Origin: an uncultured Saprospiraceae bacterium
GTDB lineage: Bacteria > Bacteroidota > Bacteroidia > Chitinophagales > Saprospiraceae
Reading direction: 5' to 3'
Length of the DNA stretch: 64,000 nucleotides
NCBI GenBank assembly: GCA_937951685.1
Contig: CALFBG010000061.1
Span: forward strand, 1 to 64,000
Both the position numbers and the translations under genes were made by a program. Below the pieces are notes generated by a model that had not been told where the DNA came from, did not search any database, and worked only from the letters and a program-made list of their open reading frames with translations. This document shows, piece after piece, positions 17,190 to 29,400 of this stretch (positions within the stretch are counted from its first letter, which is position 1; each line of letters starts with the position of its first letter).

Positions 17190-20132
17190 TTATTTTCGTT
17201 TGTGACTAATCCAAATCTCGTCTACAAAAATCCAAGATTTTCCACCTGCACCAATGTGCCATTCGGGAACGAAACCTCTATTTTTTGCTTTCACCTTGAG
17301 GTATCTCGCTTTGCATTTTTTGTTTAACGTAAAGTTTTTCAAAATACCGCCATCCGCCCGTTCGTCCAAATTATTTTTCACGATCCCAATACTACGGAAT
17401 TGTTCTCCATCCTCCGAGATTAAATATTCTACGGTGAGCGGCATAAAAATCCAAGAGTTTTGATCTTGCAGACAGCCTAATTCTACTTTGTAAATAGACT
17501 TTACTTTTCCCAAATCTACAATCGCTTCTACATCTTTTCCTTCGTACCCTTGCCAAGTGCCTACTCTAAAATCCTCCGCACCGCGTTGAAAGTCAATCAA
17601 AGCATTCTGGCCACCGCCGTGATATTGCGGCGCGTAATCGGTCAACAGTTCAATACTGCGATCACTTGGGATTTTGAAAAATTCAGCACTAATTGTTTTG
17701 GATTGCCCTAAGGCTTCATTTTGGGCAAAAAATTGAAGCGTAGTCGTTTCACTCAATTCAATCGGCTCCGTGTAACGAGTGGATAAAACGGAAGGCTTTT
17801 TCCCGTCAAGGGTATAATAGATCGCTGCATCTTCAATCGCACAAGCCAATTCAATCGTATCTTTTTTCATAAACGTTTTTGCGCCTTTGGCAACGAAAGG
17901 TAAAGGCATAATCAAATGCTCATCAATACTAGAAACGGGGCAATTTATTGCTTCACTTGCCCAAGCTTTATTGGGAGTAGGTCCCATCTCAAATTCAAAT
18001 ACGCCACCACTCAAAATAGCTTCGTGCTTCAAATAACTATTCTCATAGACTTGTCCATTGAGCTTCGTGAATTGAATGTAGATGTTTTCTTTACTCAGTT
18101 GGTTCGCTTTAAAAGTAAATTTATTTCCATTTTCTAAATGAATCGTCGCTTCTGGAAACCAAGGCGTTCCTAAGACGTAAGTATTGTCACCCGGCGTAAC
18201 GGAATACATGCCCATTGCACTCAAAATCAACCACGAAGACATCTGCCCACAATCCTCATTACCAGATAAACCATCTGGCTGATCCGTATACATTTCATCC
18301 ATGATTTGCCGAACTCGTTGCTGTGTTTTCCAAGGTTTGCCCAAGTAATTGTACAAGTAAGCAATATGATGACTCGGCTCGTTACCATGCGCATACTGAC
18401 CAATCAAACCTGTAATATCAACTTGGTGCCTACCCGTAGTTTCCATGCTTGCACTGAATAATTGATCAAGCTTTTGCTCTAAATTCTCCTTGCCGCCCAT
18501 TAAAGTATAAAAGCCTTTAATATCTTGTGGGGCATAAAAACTGTACTGCCAAGCGTTGGCTTCCGTATAATGAAAATTAACTTCCGCAGGATTAAAATTA
18601 GCCACAAACCCATTGTTCAATTTCGCACGCATAAAGCCCGTCGTTGGATCAAAAATATTTTTGTACGACTGTGCGCGTTCTAAGTATTTTTTGTAAATAT
18701 TTCCTTCTCCCATACTTTTCGCCATCATGGCAATACACCAATCGTCGTAGGCGTATTCTAAAGTTTTAGAAACGGATTCGGCTTCTTCATTAGACGGAAT
18801 GTAGCCCCATTTTTTGTAGGCGTCTAAACCTAAATGGTTTTCTTCCGCACTCACCTGCATCGCTGCTAAAGCTTGCTTGGCATCAAATCCGCGAATACCT
18901 TTTTGATACGCATCCGCAATTACGGGGATCGAGTGATAACCGATCATGCATCCTGTGTAGTTGGCACTCAATTCCCAAATGGGCAAAATTCCACCTGCTT
19001 CAAATTGCTTCAAAAAAGTCTTGATAAAATCGTTCGTCCGTTCTGTTTCGATGAGCGTATATAAAGGATGTGTCCCTCGGTAAGTATCCCACAATGAGAA
19101 AATCGTATAGTTGGTATGATCTGCTGATTCGTGGATTTTCAAATCCATGCCTCGATATTTACCATCAATATCTTGGTATAAGTTTGGAGCAATCATCGCA
19201 TGGTACATCGCGGTATAAAAAATAGTTTGCTGTGCTTCGCTACCACCGCTCACCTCAATTTTGTTCATCGCAATAGACCAAGCTGTTTGCGCTTGTTGGC
19301 GATGTTGCTCAAAATCCCAAGCTGGCATTTCTGCGGTTAAATTTTTACGCGCGCCTTCGATACTCACCGCAGAGATACCTACTTTGGCTAATACTTTTTT
19401 CTCTTTTGTGACATCAAATTGAAATCCGTACACTAAGCTATCCGTATCAATCGAAATTTGATCTTTTGCGAAAGCTTCCGAAAATTTAATCACAAAATAT
19501 AAATGTTGTTCTTTTGCCCAAGCATTTGAAATCCGCACGCCCGCTAATTCCGTATCGCTAATCACGTACAATTTTCCGTTGAGGACTTGATCTCGATGTT
19601 TCAAGTCTACAATTACGTTTCCTACCTTTGCTGTATTGTCAAAAGTATAGCGATGCATCCCCGCTCGTGGACTTGCCGTCAATTCTACGCCTACCTGATA
19701 GTCTTCCAAATAAGTTTTATAATAACCTGCACGGGCTACTTCCTTATTTTTTTCAAAACGAGAACGATATCCGGCAGTACCATCCGCACCATTATTCAAG
19801 CGCAACTCGCCCGTCGTTGGCATTAGTAAAACATCACCGTAGTCAGAGACGCCCGTTCCACTTAAATGTGTATGACTAAAGCCATAAACGATAGAATCCG
19901 TAAAGTGATAACCACTACAACCATCCCAACCTTCCAAGCGCGTATCTGGACTCAGTTGCACCATCCCAAATGGCATCGTAGCGCCAGGAAAAGTATGACC
20001 ATGTCCACCCGTACCGATAAATGGATCAATAAAATCGGCTAAATCAATGGGCGTAGGGGTTGAATTTTTACACGCAAAAAACGATACTGAAATCGCTAAG
20101 GACAGCAGGGCAAAATAGCTTTTGATTGACAT
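17190..20132 (-). CDS. GH92 family alpha-mannosidase lipoprotein with chitobiase-like and F5/8 type C-like C-terminal domains
   Basis: The 980-residue glycoside hydrolase of family 92 is a calcium-dependent exo-acting alpha-mannosidase family active on N-glycans and mannans. The start gives a signal peptide with a lipobox-like SFFAC, so it is probably lipid-anchored. The N-terminal beta-sandwich carries the family opening (DPFIGTGGHGHTFPGATMPF) at about 33-60. The (alpha/alpha)6 domain carries GNEPSHH and GLSGNEDCGQMSSW, holding the expected acidic active-site residues. After about residue 750 there is a chitobiase-like beta module (YYTLDGKKPS), then a discoidin-like carbohydrate-binding domain to the end. 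FadH starts 75 bases beyond it on the same strand, and glycosylasparaginase follows. The family is certain; linkage specificity cannot be read from sequence. Confidence 0.95.
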   Translation of the reverse strand: MSIKSYFALLSLAISVSFFACKNSTPTPIDLADFIDPFIGTGGHGHTFPGATMPFGMVQLSPDTRLEGWDGCSGYHFTDSIVYGFSHTHLSGTGVSDYGDVLLMPTTGELRLNNGADGTAGYRSRFEKNKEVARAGYYKTYLEDYQVGVELTASPRAGMHRYTFDNTAKVGNVIVDLKHRDQVLNGKLYVISDTELAGVRISNAWAKEQHLYFVIKFSEAFAKDQISIDTDSLVYGFQFDVTKEKKVLAKVGISAVSIEGARKNLTAEMPAWDFEQHRQQAQTAWSIAMNKIEVSGGSEAQQTIFYTAMYHAMIAPNLYQDIDGKYRGMDLKIHESADHTNYTIFSLWDTYRGTHPLYTLIETERTNDFIKTFLKQFEAGGILPIWELSANYTGCMIGYHSIPVIADAYQKGIRGFDAKQALAAMQVSAEENHLGLDAYKKWGYIPSNEEAESVSKTLEYAYDDWCIAMMAKSMGEGNIYKKYLERAQSYKNIFDPTTGFMRAKLNNGFVANFNPAEVNFHYTEANAWQYSFYAPQDIKGFYTLMGGKENLEQKLDQLFSASMETTGRHQVDITGLIGQYAHGNEPSHHIAYLYNYLGKPWKTQQRVRQIMDEMYTDQPDGLSGNEDCGQMSSWLILSAMGMYSVTPGDNTYVLGTPWFPEATIHLENGNKFTFKANQLSKENIYIQFTKLNGQVYENSYLKHEAILSGGVFEFEMGPTPNKAWASEAINCPVSSIDEHLIMPLPFVAKGAKTFMKKDTIELACAIEDAAIYYTLDGKKPSVLSTRYTEPIELSETTTLQFFAQNEALGQSKTISAEFFKIPSDRSIELLTDYAPQYHGGGQNALIDFQRGAEDFRVGTWQGYEGKDVEAIVDLGKVKSIYKVELGCLQDQNSWIFMPLTVEYLISEDGEQFRSIGIVKNNLDERADGGILKNFTLNKKCKARYLKVKAKNRGFVPEWHIGAGGKSWIFVDEIWISHKRK

Positions 20133-20206
20133 TGATTGATAAGGTGTTTTAGATTAAAGTTAAAGTTTTTTCCGGTTACCAGCTAATGGCAAGTTATAGG
20201 GGATGT

Positions 20207-22237
<2,031 letters not shown>

Positions 22238-22341
22238 TTATAAATTTTATGGTTTTCGAAAAGATGAAAGTTCCTTGTCGCCTTCCCTTGGGCAATTTTG
22301 CTTAAAAATACGACTGTTCTATTCCTTAGATGCTTTAAAAT

Positions 22342-22546
22342 GAAGTTGTTTAATAATTCTAAAAGCAGTTGAGAAAGGCTTTGCCTTCACGCAAATAAGC
22401 AGATATTTTTGTTCAAACCTGCCTCTGCCGGCAGGCAGGTTGAAGCTCTTTTTGGAGTTCGTAGCAGCGCTACGGAGGATGAAAAAGCTAAAAAGTTGGA
22501 CAAAAAGATCAATTCGTAAACATTTTTGGAGTTTTTAAACAACTTC
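22342..22546 (+). repeat. MITE-like element with terminal inverted repeats, long copy
   Basis: The segment begins with GAAGTTGTTTAA and ends with TTTAAACAACTTC, forming 11-12 bp terminal inverted repeats. It contains a CCTGCCTCTGCCGGCAGGCAGG palindromic core. Most of it recurs in reverse orientation at 44812-44942, including AATTCTAAAAGCAGTTGAGA and AAGGCTTTGCCTTCACGCAA. This copy has about 75 extra bases near its right end. It encodes no protein. No clear target-site duplication was found. Confidence 0.7.
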
Positions 22547-22603
22547 AATGAAAGTATTACATCAGAAGGTAAAACGAGCGGACAATACCATTCGTTTGCA
22601 AGT

Positions 22604-22644
22604 TAAAAAAAACGGGCAGACAAAATAAATTGTCTGCCCGTTTT
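22604..22644 (-). terminator. intrinsic terminator of the haem peroxidase gene
   Basis: A perfect stem of at least 12 bp (ACGGGCAGACAA/TTGTCTGCCCGT, loop AATAAA) lies at 22611-22642. On the minus strand it is followed by a run of at least six T. It starts about 35 bases past the peroxidase stop codon. The other side has TTTT, so it may work both ways. Confidence 0.85.
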
Positions 22645-22674
22645 AAGTGCTGATCATAGCGATATTATAACTAA

Positions 22675-25608
22675 TTATGGTCTGCTCGTACGCAAGAGTA
22701 CCATTTTCTTCGTTTTCGTACCCGTTTCAGTTTGCAATTGATAATACAATACACCGTCCGTAGCAATACTACTACGATCCAATTCTATCTGCTGATAGCC
22801 TTTTTCGAAGTACTGTGTTCTGTTCAATACGGCTCTTCCCGCAAGATCAAAAATACGCAACGTAGCTTGTCCAGCAGTTGGTAATTCGAAACCAATCATC
22901 GTCGTTTCCGTAAATGGATTCGGTTGGTTTTGGTAAAGTTTGAAATTACGTTCTGTCGTCGCTATAGCAGCTTCCTTAGACTGAAAGTTTAAAGCAATAT
23001 CCATCGCTTCTGATTGCTTATTGTATGCTTCTTTTTGTGTTAATCGAGAATTAATACTAATGATATCACTCAACTTAGCATTTTCTTGCACTTCAAAAAC
23101 GATGGTAAAAAGTACTTCGTCTTCGACGTCGTCTGCTTCTCCGTACCAAATCGTAGTGATGGCACCAGCCGCTTCAAAAATACCAAAATTATCTTTCGTT
23201 AATCCAGCTAAAGCGCCTGTCTTAAGCTCGCGGAAAGCTAATTTTTCCGTATCATACCCCAAGGTAAATTGATAGCCTTCCATATCTGCAAGATCAGCAG
23301 ACCTAAAAGCAAGTTCATAACGCTCTCCTGCCACTAATGTAGCGTCATCTACTTCAAAGTTTAAGGTGCCTGCAAATCCTCTCACTTCACTAGAGAGTAA
23401 ATTATTGGGGTCCGCAGAATTATCAATATCTCCTAATTTAACCGCTACAAAGTTCGCCGCACTAGTTGCGCCCGGTGCAACGACCACGGATTCAGGAAAA
23501 CTCTCTGATAAAGGGTCATTCAGATTTGTAAAATTATAACCGGCATCCACAAATCGCCAAGTTTGGTTCGATGGAAAATCGCTCGTAATATTCAAAATAA
23601 CTTTTTGAATTTCAATCATATCCAATATCGTAAAGCCATCTTGCATATTAACGTCTGCCGCAATGTATTCATAGGGCGAATCTAAAAAGTCGAGGCTCAA
23701 TAGATGTTTTCTAAGGATAAGCATATCTGAAAGTCCAATTCCACTTGCTGCCGTGCTACTCTTGGTCGGTGTAATCGTATATTCGTGCATCGTAGGCAAG
23801 TTCGTGAATCGGAAAATTCCGTTATCGTTTGTCAAACCACCCGCAATATTTCCCGGATCGCTACTCGTGATATCTAAAGCGACGGAAGGTATTCCTACTG
23901 AATTAGCCGTTTCTACGCTTACTAAAATATTAGCTGGAATAGAATCGTGTGGCATCGCTTCAAAGACTTTCTCTTGCATCAAGGTAATTCCTGTATTGTG
24001 CATCACAAGATCATGCATTGTCGTTTGCTTAATCATTGCCTTTTCTTCTGTACTCAAGCCTGCATCTACTTCATAGTAAAAACGATCTCCATCTCTAATG
24101 ATTTTGAATTGCTCTTCCATGATCTTCATGATCGTCGGTCCAAAAAGAGCATCCGACATATGGTCTTCTGCCAACATTCCCACCCAAGAATCAATATCGT
24201 CAACATCACCATAAAGCGTCGTTAAAGCGGCAACGGCTTCTGGATTAGAGCAAAGTTCTGAAATCGTAGTATAAGGTGTCAAACCAAAATCCTCCCGTAC
24301 TTTGTTAAAATCGGGGATTCCTCTTTCTCTTCCTCGGTTAATATTGATCGCCGCTAAGTCTAAGCCACCCGCTCCTGGAGGACCGAACAAGAAATTACGC
24401 ACATCGTCAATCACCTTCGCATCCATTTCTTGCTGAATTTTAGCCGCCATTCCTTTGAATAAAGGATCCATTCCCCCACCATCAATAAATTCTAAAGGAT
24501 TGAAGAACGCAGATAGTAAACCAATATCTCCCTGAGGAATCATATTGCCTTCATTATCCATTCGCTGAATATTAGAATTCAATAACGTATGTCCCAAACG
24601 GAAGGCCGAAGCAGAAAATACATTAAAGATATTTGGATTTTGAGTAGCATCATATCCCGCATAATCAGGAACGTGAACGCCCATCGCTGGCAACCATTCT
24701 TCGTAAACAATGGCTTGTAACATTCCAATCACTAATCTCCTTGCGTGTTGGTAAAGCATTTCATCCGTCCAAGTAGGATTAGCAAGGATTAATTCGTCGC
24801 ATAAACGATTATGTTCTCGCACAAATAGAGTATGCATCCCGATCAATAATAAGTTTTCATTAGCCCGTACATCGCCTGCTACAAATAGCTTGGGAGACAT
24901 TCCTACATCATCTGCCATATGTGGCGCAGTAGGATCAATTTCACTTTCAAGTTCTCCGTCAAGGGTATTAAAAGGTAAGTTATTGCCCGCAGAAGTTTTT
25001 AACTTGCCATCACTAAACGTACGCAACCAATTGGCTCGATCCAAGTCTGAACCGTAAACGCCCGAAGCATCTAAAAACGCAGTAATTCTGTTGGGATGTT
25101 GACGCGGATTAGCAAAAGAAGTTCCTGTACCGGCAAGCACCTCCGAGCGATTCATACCAATAAAGGCAATCCCCGTATTGAAAGGATCAAACCAAGGATC
25201 ACCGATGGGCACTTGAATATTAGCCGTTTCGGTATTATTTTCAACTAGGGTAATATCATGGTCAATGAACTGACCAAAGACCCATACAAAATCACTCAAT
25301 TTGAGCGCATCATTAATCAGGCTGTCTTGTGCAAATAACGTATTACTAATCAGTCGTGGATTCGGTCGACTTGCACCACCGGGCAAAGAGATACCATCTC
25401 CGTAATCGACGGTTGTTTTGCGAGCTAACGGCGCACCAGCTGCCCCCCAATCTGATTGTTGTAAATTATTTCCAGTACCATCAAAACTTCTGTACTCTTG
25501 GGCTGATCCAGGCAGGATACCCATAGATAGGCAAATTAATACCAGTAAAGGCTTTAGCCTTAATTGTAAATGTTCGTTCATGGTCAAATAATTGATAATA
25601 TCGTTCAA
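22675..25608 (-). CDS. animal-type haem peroxidase with dockerin/cohesin-like tail and T9SS type A sorting domain
   Basis: The 977-residue secreted protein has an N-terminal peroxidasin-like haem peroxidase domain at about 35-520. The distal His is residue 117 in FGQFIDHDITL, and the proximal His is residue 340 in FRLGHTLLNSN. Family members oxidise halides or organic donors with H2O2; the substrate here is unknown. Met-10 (25581) may be the true start, just before a hydrophobic signal segment ending GSAQ. From about 560 a carboxypeptidase-regulatory-like module leads into a dockerin-like pair (AADVNMQDGFTILD), a cohesin-like domain (about 745-885) and a T9SS sorting domain (NQPNPFTETTMIGF, ending KTKKMVLLRTSRP). 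This tail order matches the HYR protein at 15-3788. The gene is flanked by a terminator and a divergent intergenic region, so it is probably monocistronic. Confidence 0.92.
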   Translation of the reverse strand: MNDIINYLTMNEHLQLRLKPLLVLICLSMGILPGSAQEYRSFDGTGNNLQQSDWGAAGAPLARKTTVDYGDGISLPGGASRPNPRLISNTLFAQDSLINDALKLSDFVWVFGQFIDHDITLVENNTETANIQVPIGDPWFDPFNTGIAFIGMNRSEVLAGTGTSFANPRQHPNRITAFLDASGVYGSDLDRANWLRTFSDGKLKTSAGNNLPFNTLDGELESEIDPTAPHMADDVGMSPKLFVAGDVRANENLLLIGMHTLFVREHNRLCDELILANPTWTDEMLYQHARRLVIGMLQAIVYEEWLPAMGVHVPDYAGYDATQNPNIFNVFSASAFRLGHTLLNSNIQRMDNEGNMIPQGDIGLLSAFFNPLEFIDGGGMDPLFKGMAAKIQQEMDAKVIDDVRNFLFGPPGAGGLDLAAININRGRERGIPDFNKVREDFGLTPYTTISELCSNPEAVAALTTLYGDVDDIDSWVGMLAEDHMSDALFGPTIMKIMEEQFKIIRDGDRFYYEVDAGLSTEEKAMIKQTTMHDLVMHNTGITLMQEKVFEAMPHDSIPANILVSVETANSVGIPSVALDITSSDPGNIAGGLTNDNGIFRFTNLPTMHEYTITPTKSSTAASGIGLSDMLILRKHLLSLDFLDSPYEYIAADVNMQDGFTILDMIEIQKVILNITSDFPSNQTWRFVDAGYNFTNLNDPLSESFPESVVVAPGATSAANFVAVKLGDIDNSADPNNLLSSEVRGFAGTLNFEVDDATLVAGERYELAFRSADLADMEGYQFTLGYDTEKLAFRELKTGALAGLTKDNFGIFEAAGAITTIWYGEADDVEDEVLFTIVFEVQENAKLSDIISINSRLTQKEAYNKQSEAMDIALNFQSKEAAIATTERNFKLYQNQPNPFTETTMIGFELPTAGQATLRIFDLAGRAVLNRTQYFEKGYQQIELDRSSIATDGVLYYQLQTETGTKTKKMVLLRTSRP

Positions 25609-26452
25609 ATAAGTCCTGTTCGTGACTCGGTTGTTGGGATATTTTTAGTAAGATTCGTATAAAGAGATTACAATCGGAGGGAAATTATTGCCGTAAAGAT
25701 AAGGCTTTTTCAATTAATTTGCCAGACTTTTATGACGAATCAGTTCCCTCAATTCAACTCTTTGATATAAAAGCTAGTTAAATAGTTAACTATCTTGAAC
25801 TTACTAATTAACAAAAATACTATTAAATCCTTAAATTCTTAGTATTTACATAGTTATAATATATGATTTTTGTCAAAGTTCGCACTACTCCTTTTTGAAG
25901 GTACTCGATTGGCTAAAAAATCTACTACCTTTGATCCTTCTTTTAGCGTTTATTTACACATCCTCGACTAAGCGCCTGTTTCCGACACTGTAAAAAAGCA
26001 GTTTACACACAATTATCGTCTTAACAATACTCTTAATGCCACTTTAAACTTCTGTTAAACTTCGTCATCTAGCGGCTCGTTTTTAACAAAACAAAATTTG
26101 GAATGATCTGTTTTGAGTTGAAAAACATATTTCTCAAAATCAATCATAAAAAATTGATTATCAATTACTTGCATTCAATTCAAAATTACCAAAAAAGCTT
26201 AATCTACGATTGTGAAACTTACTGAAAGTTCTTAAAACGATAATTAAGCTGACTTTTTTCTTGGCAAAATATGTGATACTTTAGATTAAGATTAAGGACA
26301 GAACAGCAATTAACTTTGCTACTATTTTCCTTAAGAGTAAAAAAAGTTGTTTTAAAACGCCATTTAATAGCTACAATCGGAAAATTTAAGTATCCGCTTC
26401 ATATTCAAGATAATATTAATACATTTGACGAAAATCTACAAAATTTAGAATC
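25609..26452. other. AT-rich divergent intergenic region
   Basis: About 840 bases separate the peroxidase gene (minus) from the barrel/Ig-repeat gene (plus). No gene or RNA was recognised. The region must carry both promoters; only a -7-like element at 26420-26427 could be picked out. Confidence 0.5.
26420..26427 (+). promoter_or_regulatory. candidate -7 promoter element (TAnnTTTG)
   Basis: TACATTTG matches the Bacteroidota -7 consensus TAnnTTTG and lies 25 bases before the ATG of the barrel/Ig-repeat gene. No TTG is seen at the usual 17-23 base spacing, so confidence is low. Confidence 0.3.
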
Positions 26453-29400
26453 ATGAAACAAGCACTCAAATACGCATGGACATTTATCCTGGCAATTTTA
26501 TTCCTACCCTTGCTACAAGGACAAGAATATACTACAAACGCATACGATCGACAAGCGGGGTATTGGACCTTAGGGCTTAATGCTGGTTTGGCTTATCAAC
26601 AAAGTGACGTTTGTTCTGTCCTAGATGGTTATGGTTTTGGATTAACACTCGCCAAAAATATCTATTATCGCCCAAGGGCAATTTTTGCTTTCGACATCAG
26701 AGGACGCGCCTTATTTAATCGAACGGTTGGTCTCGACGATACGCGTTCTTTTGGTTTAGCTAATAATCAAGCATTAAATGGTACCAATAACCCAAACCTA
26801 GATTATCAAAGTCTCGGCTATGTATACCAAAATTACCAAATGAATGCCATTGAATTAGGTTTAGAGGGAGTGCTTAGTTTTAACCGCCTAAGAGAACGTA
26901 CCAATGTCATTCTATCTCTATTTGGTGGTATTGGTCTAGATCTTTACCAAGTGGAAATTGATCAATTGGATGCTCAAGGTCAGCTTTACGATTATGATCT
27001 ACTCGGAGAGAATCCTAGTCGCTCAGATATTCGCTCGATTTTAGATAACAATTACGAAACCATTTCAGACGGTTTTAAAGAAGATGAAATAAAAGTAGGT
27101 TTGATGCCTAACTTGGGAATAGAGTTGGGTTACCAGTTCACGCCTAGATTTTCAATGGGTATCGGTCATAAAGTGACCTTTACGCAGGTTGATTTTTTTG
27201 ATGGACAACAATGGAGAAATGACAATACAAGTTCTACCGATAACGATATTCATCATTATACGAATTTACACTTACGTTTTATTATTGACCAAGGCAGGCG
27301 AAAAACATCGCCACCACCAGTGATCGAAGTTACTCGACCTTACGGTAATCCTTACACAACAAACGAAGTAAGCACCCCTATTCGAGCCAATATCCAACAC
27401 GTAAAAAGTGCTGTGGACGTAGAATACTTCGTAAATGGTCAAACCGCTAATTTCAACTATAATCGTGGTAATTTCTCTAGCCAAGCACGCTTACGCCCTG
27501 GTAGAAACGAAGTACTCATCAAGGCACACAATAACGTCGGTAGCGACGAAGCGCTGATTATTATCAACTACAGTCAGGGGGATATCATTCCTCCAGCGAT
27601 GAGTAAACCTGAGGTTGATTTTATCAAACCCAGTAGAACCGGAACTACCGTTACGCAAAGCAATTACGAAGTGCGTGCATATGTTTATAATGTCTTTAAC
27701 AAAAGTGATATTGAATTTACCCTAAACGGTACTCAACAAAATAATTCTAGCTTTAGCTTCGACGAGGAAACACAAATTTTACGCGCCAATATTCAATTGG
27801 TACGCGGCGAAAACTATCTACGTATTGCGGGTAGAAACAAAGCGGGTAGAGATCAAGAAAATACAGCAATCACTTACGAAAGAACCGGAACTACCCAGCA
27901 AGGCCCCCGCGTACAAATTACGAATCCAAATCGAAATCCATTCACCACGGACAACGCTCGAATCAATATCAAAGCAAGAATTGACAATGTAAGTAATCAG
28001 CGTAATGTACAGTTTTATGTCAATGGAAGAATTAACAATAGTTTCAACTTCTCGGGATCAAACTTTAACGCCAACGTGAATTTGCAACAAGGCAACAATG
28101 AAATTAAAATTGTTGGTCGTAACCAAGCGGGAGAAGCGAGTGATGTCGTTACGGTTATTTACAATAGAGAAGTTATTACGCCAACTACGCAAAGACCACG
28201 CGTCACAATTACTTCCGCGAGTATGCCTACCACCAATCCGCTAAAGCCGAACGAATGTAGAAGTACCGTCATTGCAAAAATCTTGAATATTACGAGTAAA
28301 AACAATATTCGTTTTTCTGTAAACGGGCGTAGCAACAACAATTTCAGCTTCAATACCGCGACCAAGGAGTTTGTCGCACAGGTTGATTTATCACCTAATG
28401 ACAATGTCTTTGTAGTTAAGGCAACGAATAGTGCGGGTTCCGACCAAGATCAAGCAAGCGTTACTTGCGAAAGTAGCAAGCGCTTACCCACCGTAACGAT
28501 CACCTTACCAACTAAAACTTCTTCTAGTACCACGAAAGCCGTGCAAAATGTAAAGGCAAGCACCAAACACGTTCGTACAAAGAATGATATCGAGTTTAAA
28601 TTAAATGGTCAGCGGATGACGAACTTTTCTTTTAACGCGACGACGGGAATAATTACCAATACGGTGAATTTGAAGCAAGGAAACAATACCATTGAAATCA
28701 AAGTACGCAATAATGACGGTACCGACCAGGCAACTGCAAAAGTAAAATACAACCGAGCGACGACCATTCCAAAAAACCCTCCCGTCGTCAGTATCAGTAA
28801 GCCGAGTAATAATGCTACCGTTAAAAAGGCATCTTTAGGTTTGGTGGCAAAAGCATTGAACGTTGGTAACAAAAATGATATCAAAGTTACGCTCAACAAC
28901 AAAAACATCAGCAATTTCAGTTACAACATTCGTTCAAAAGCCATTAGTACAACTTTGACTTTGAAGGAAGGTAAAAATACCATCGTCGTAAGCGGAACCA
29001 ATAAAGATGGCAACGACGAAGCGAAAGTAGTTGTAAACTATCAAATAGATCGCACTCCTCCTTCCGTAGATATTACGAGTCCTAGAAATAATAGTACTAC
29101 GGATAAAAACTTTGGAACCGTAAAAGCGACTGCTAAAAATATCACCAAAAAAAGCCAAGTAAAATTCTCCGTCAACGGAAAGAATCTCACGGGCTTCACT
29201 TATTTGAGTGGAAAAATATCTGCGCCAATTAATCTCAAAGAAGGTAAAAACACCGTCTTAATTAAAGTAACAAATAGTGATGGAGATGCTTCGGATCAAA
29301 TTGTGATTAACTACAAAAAGGCAGCAGCGAAACCTGTAGTTAAGATTACAAATCCTTCTAAGCCAGGTATTAGTAGTAAAAATGCTAAATACACGATCAA

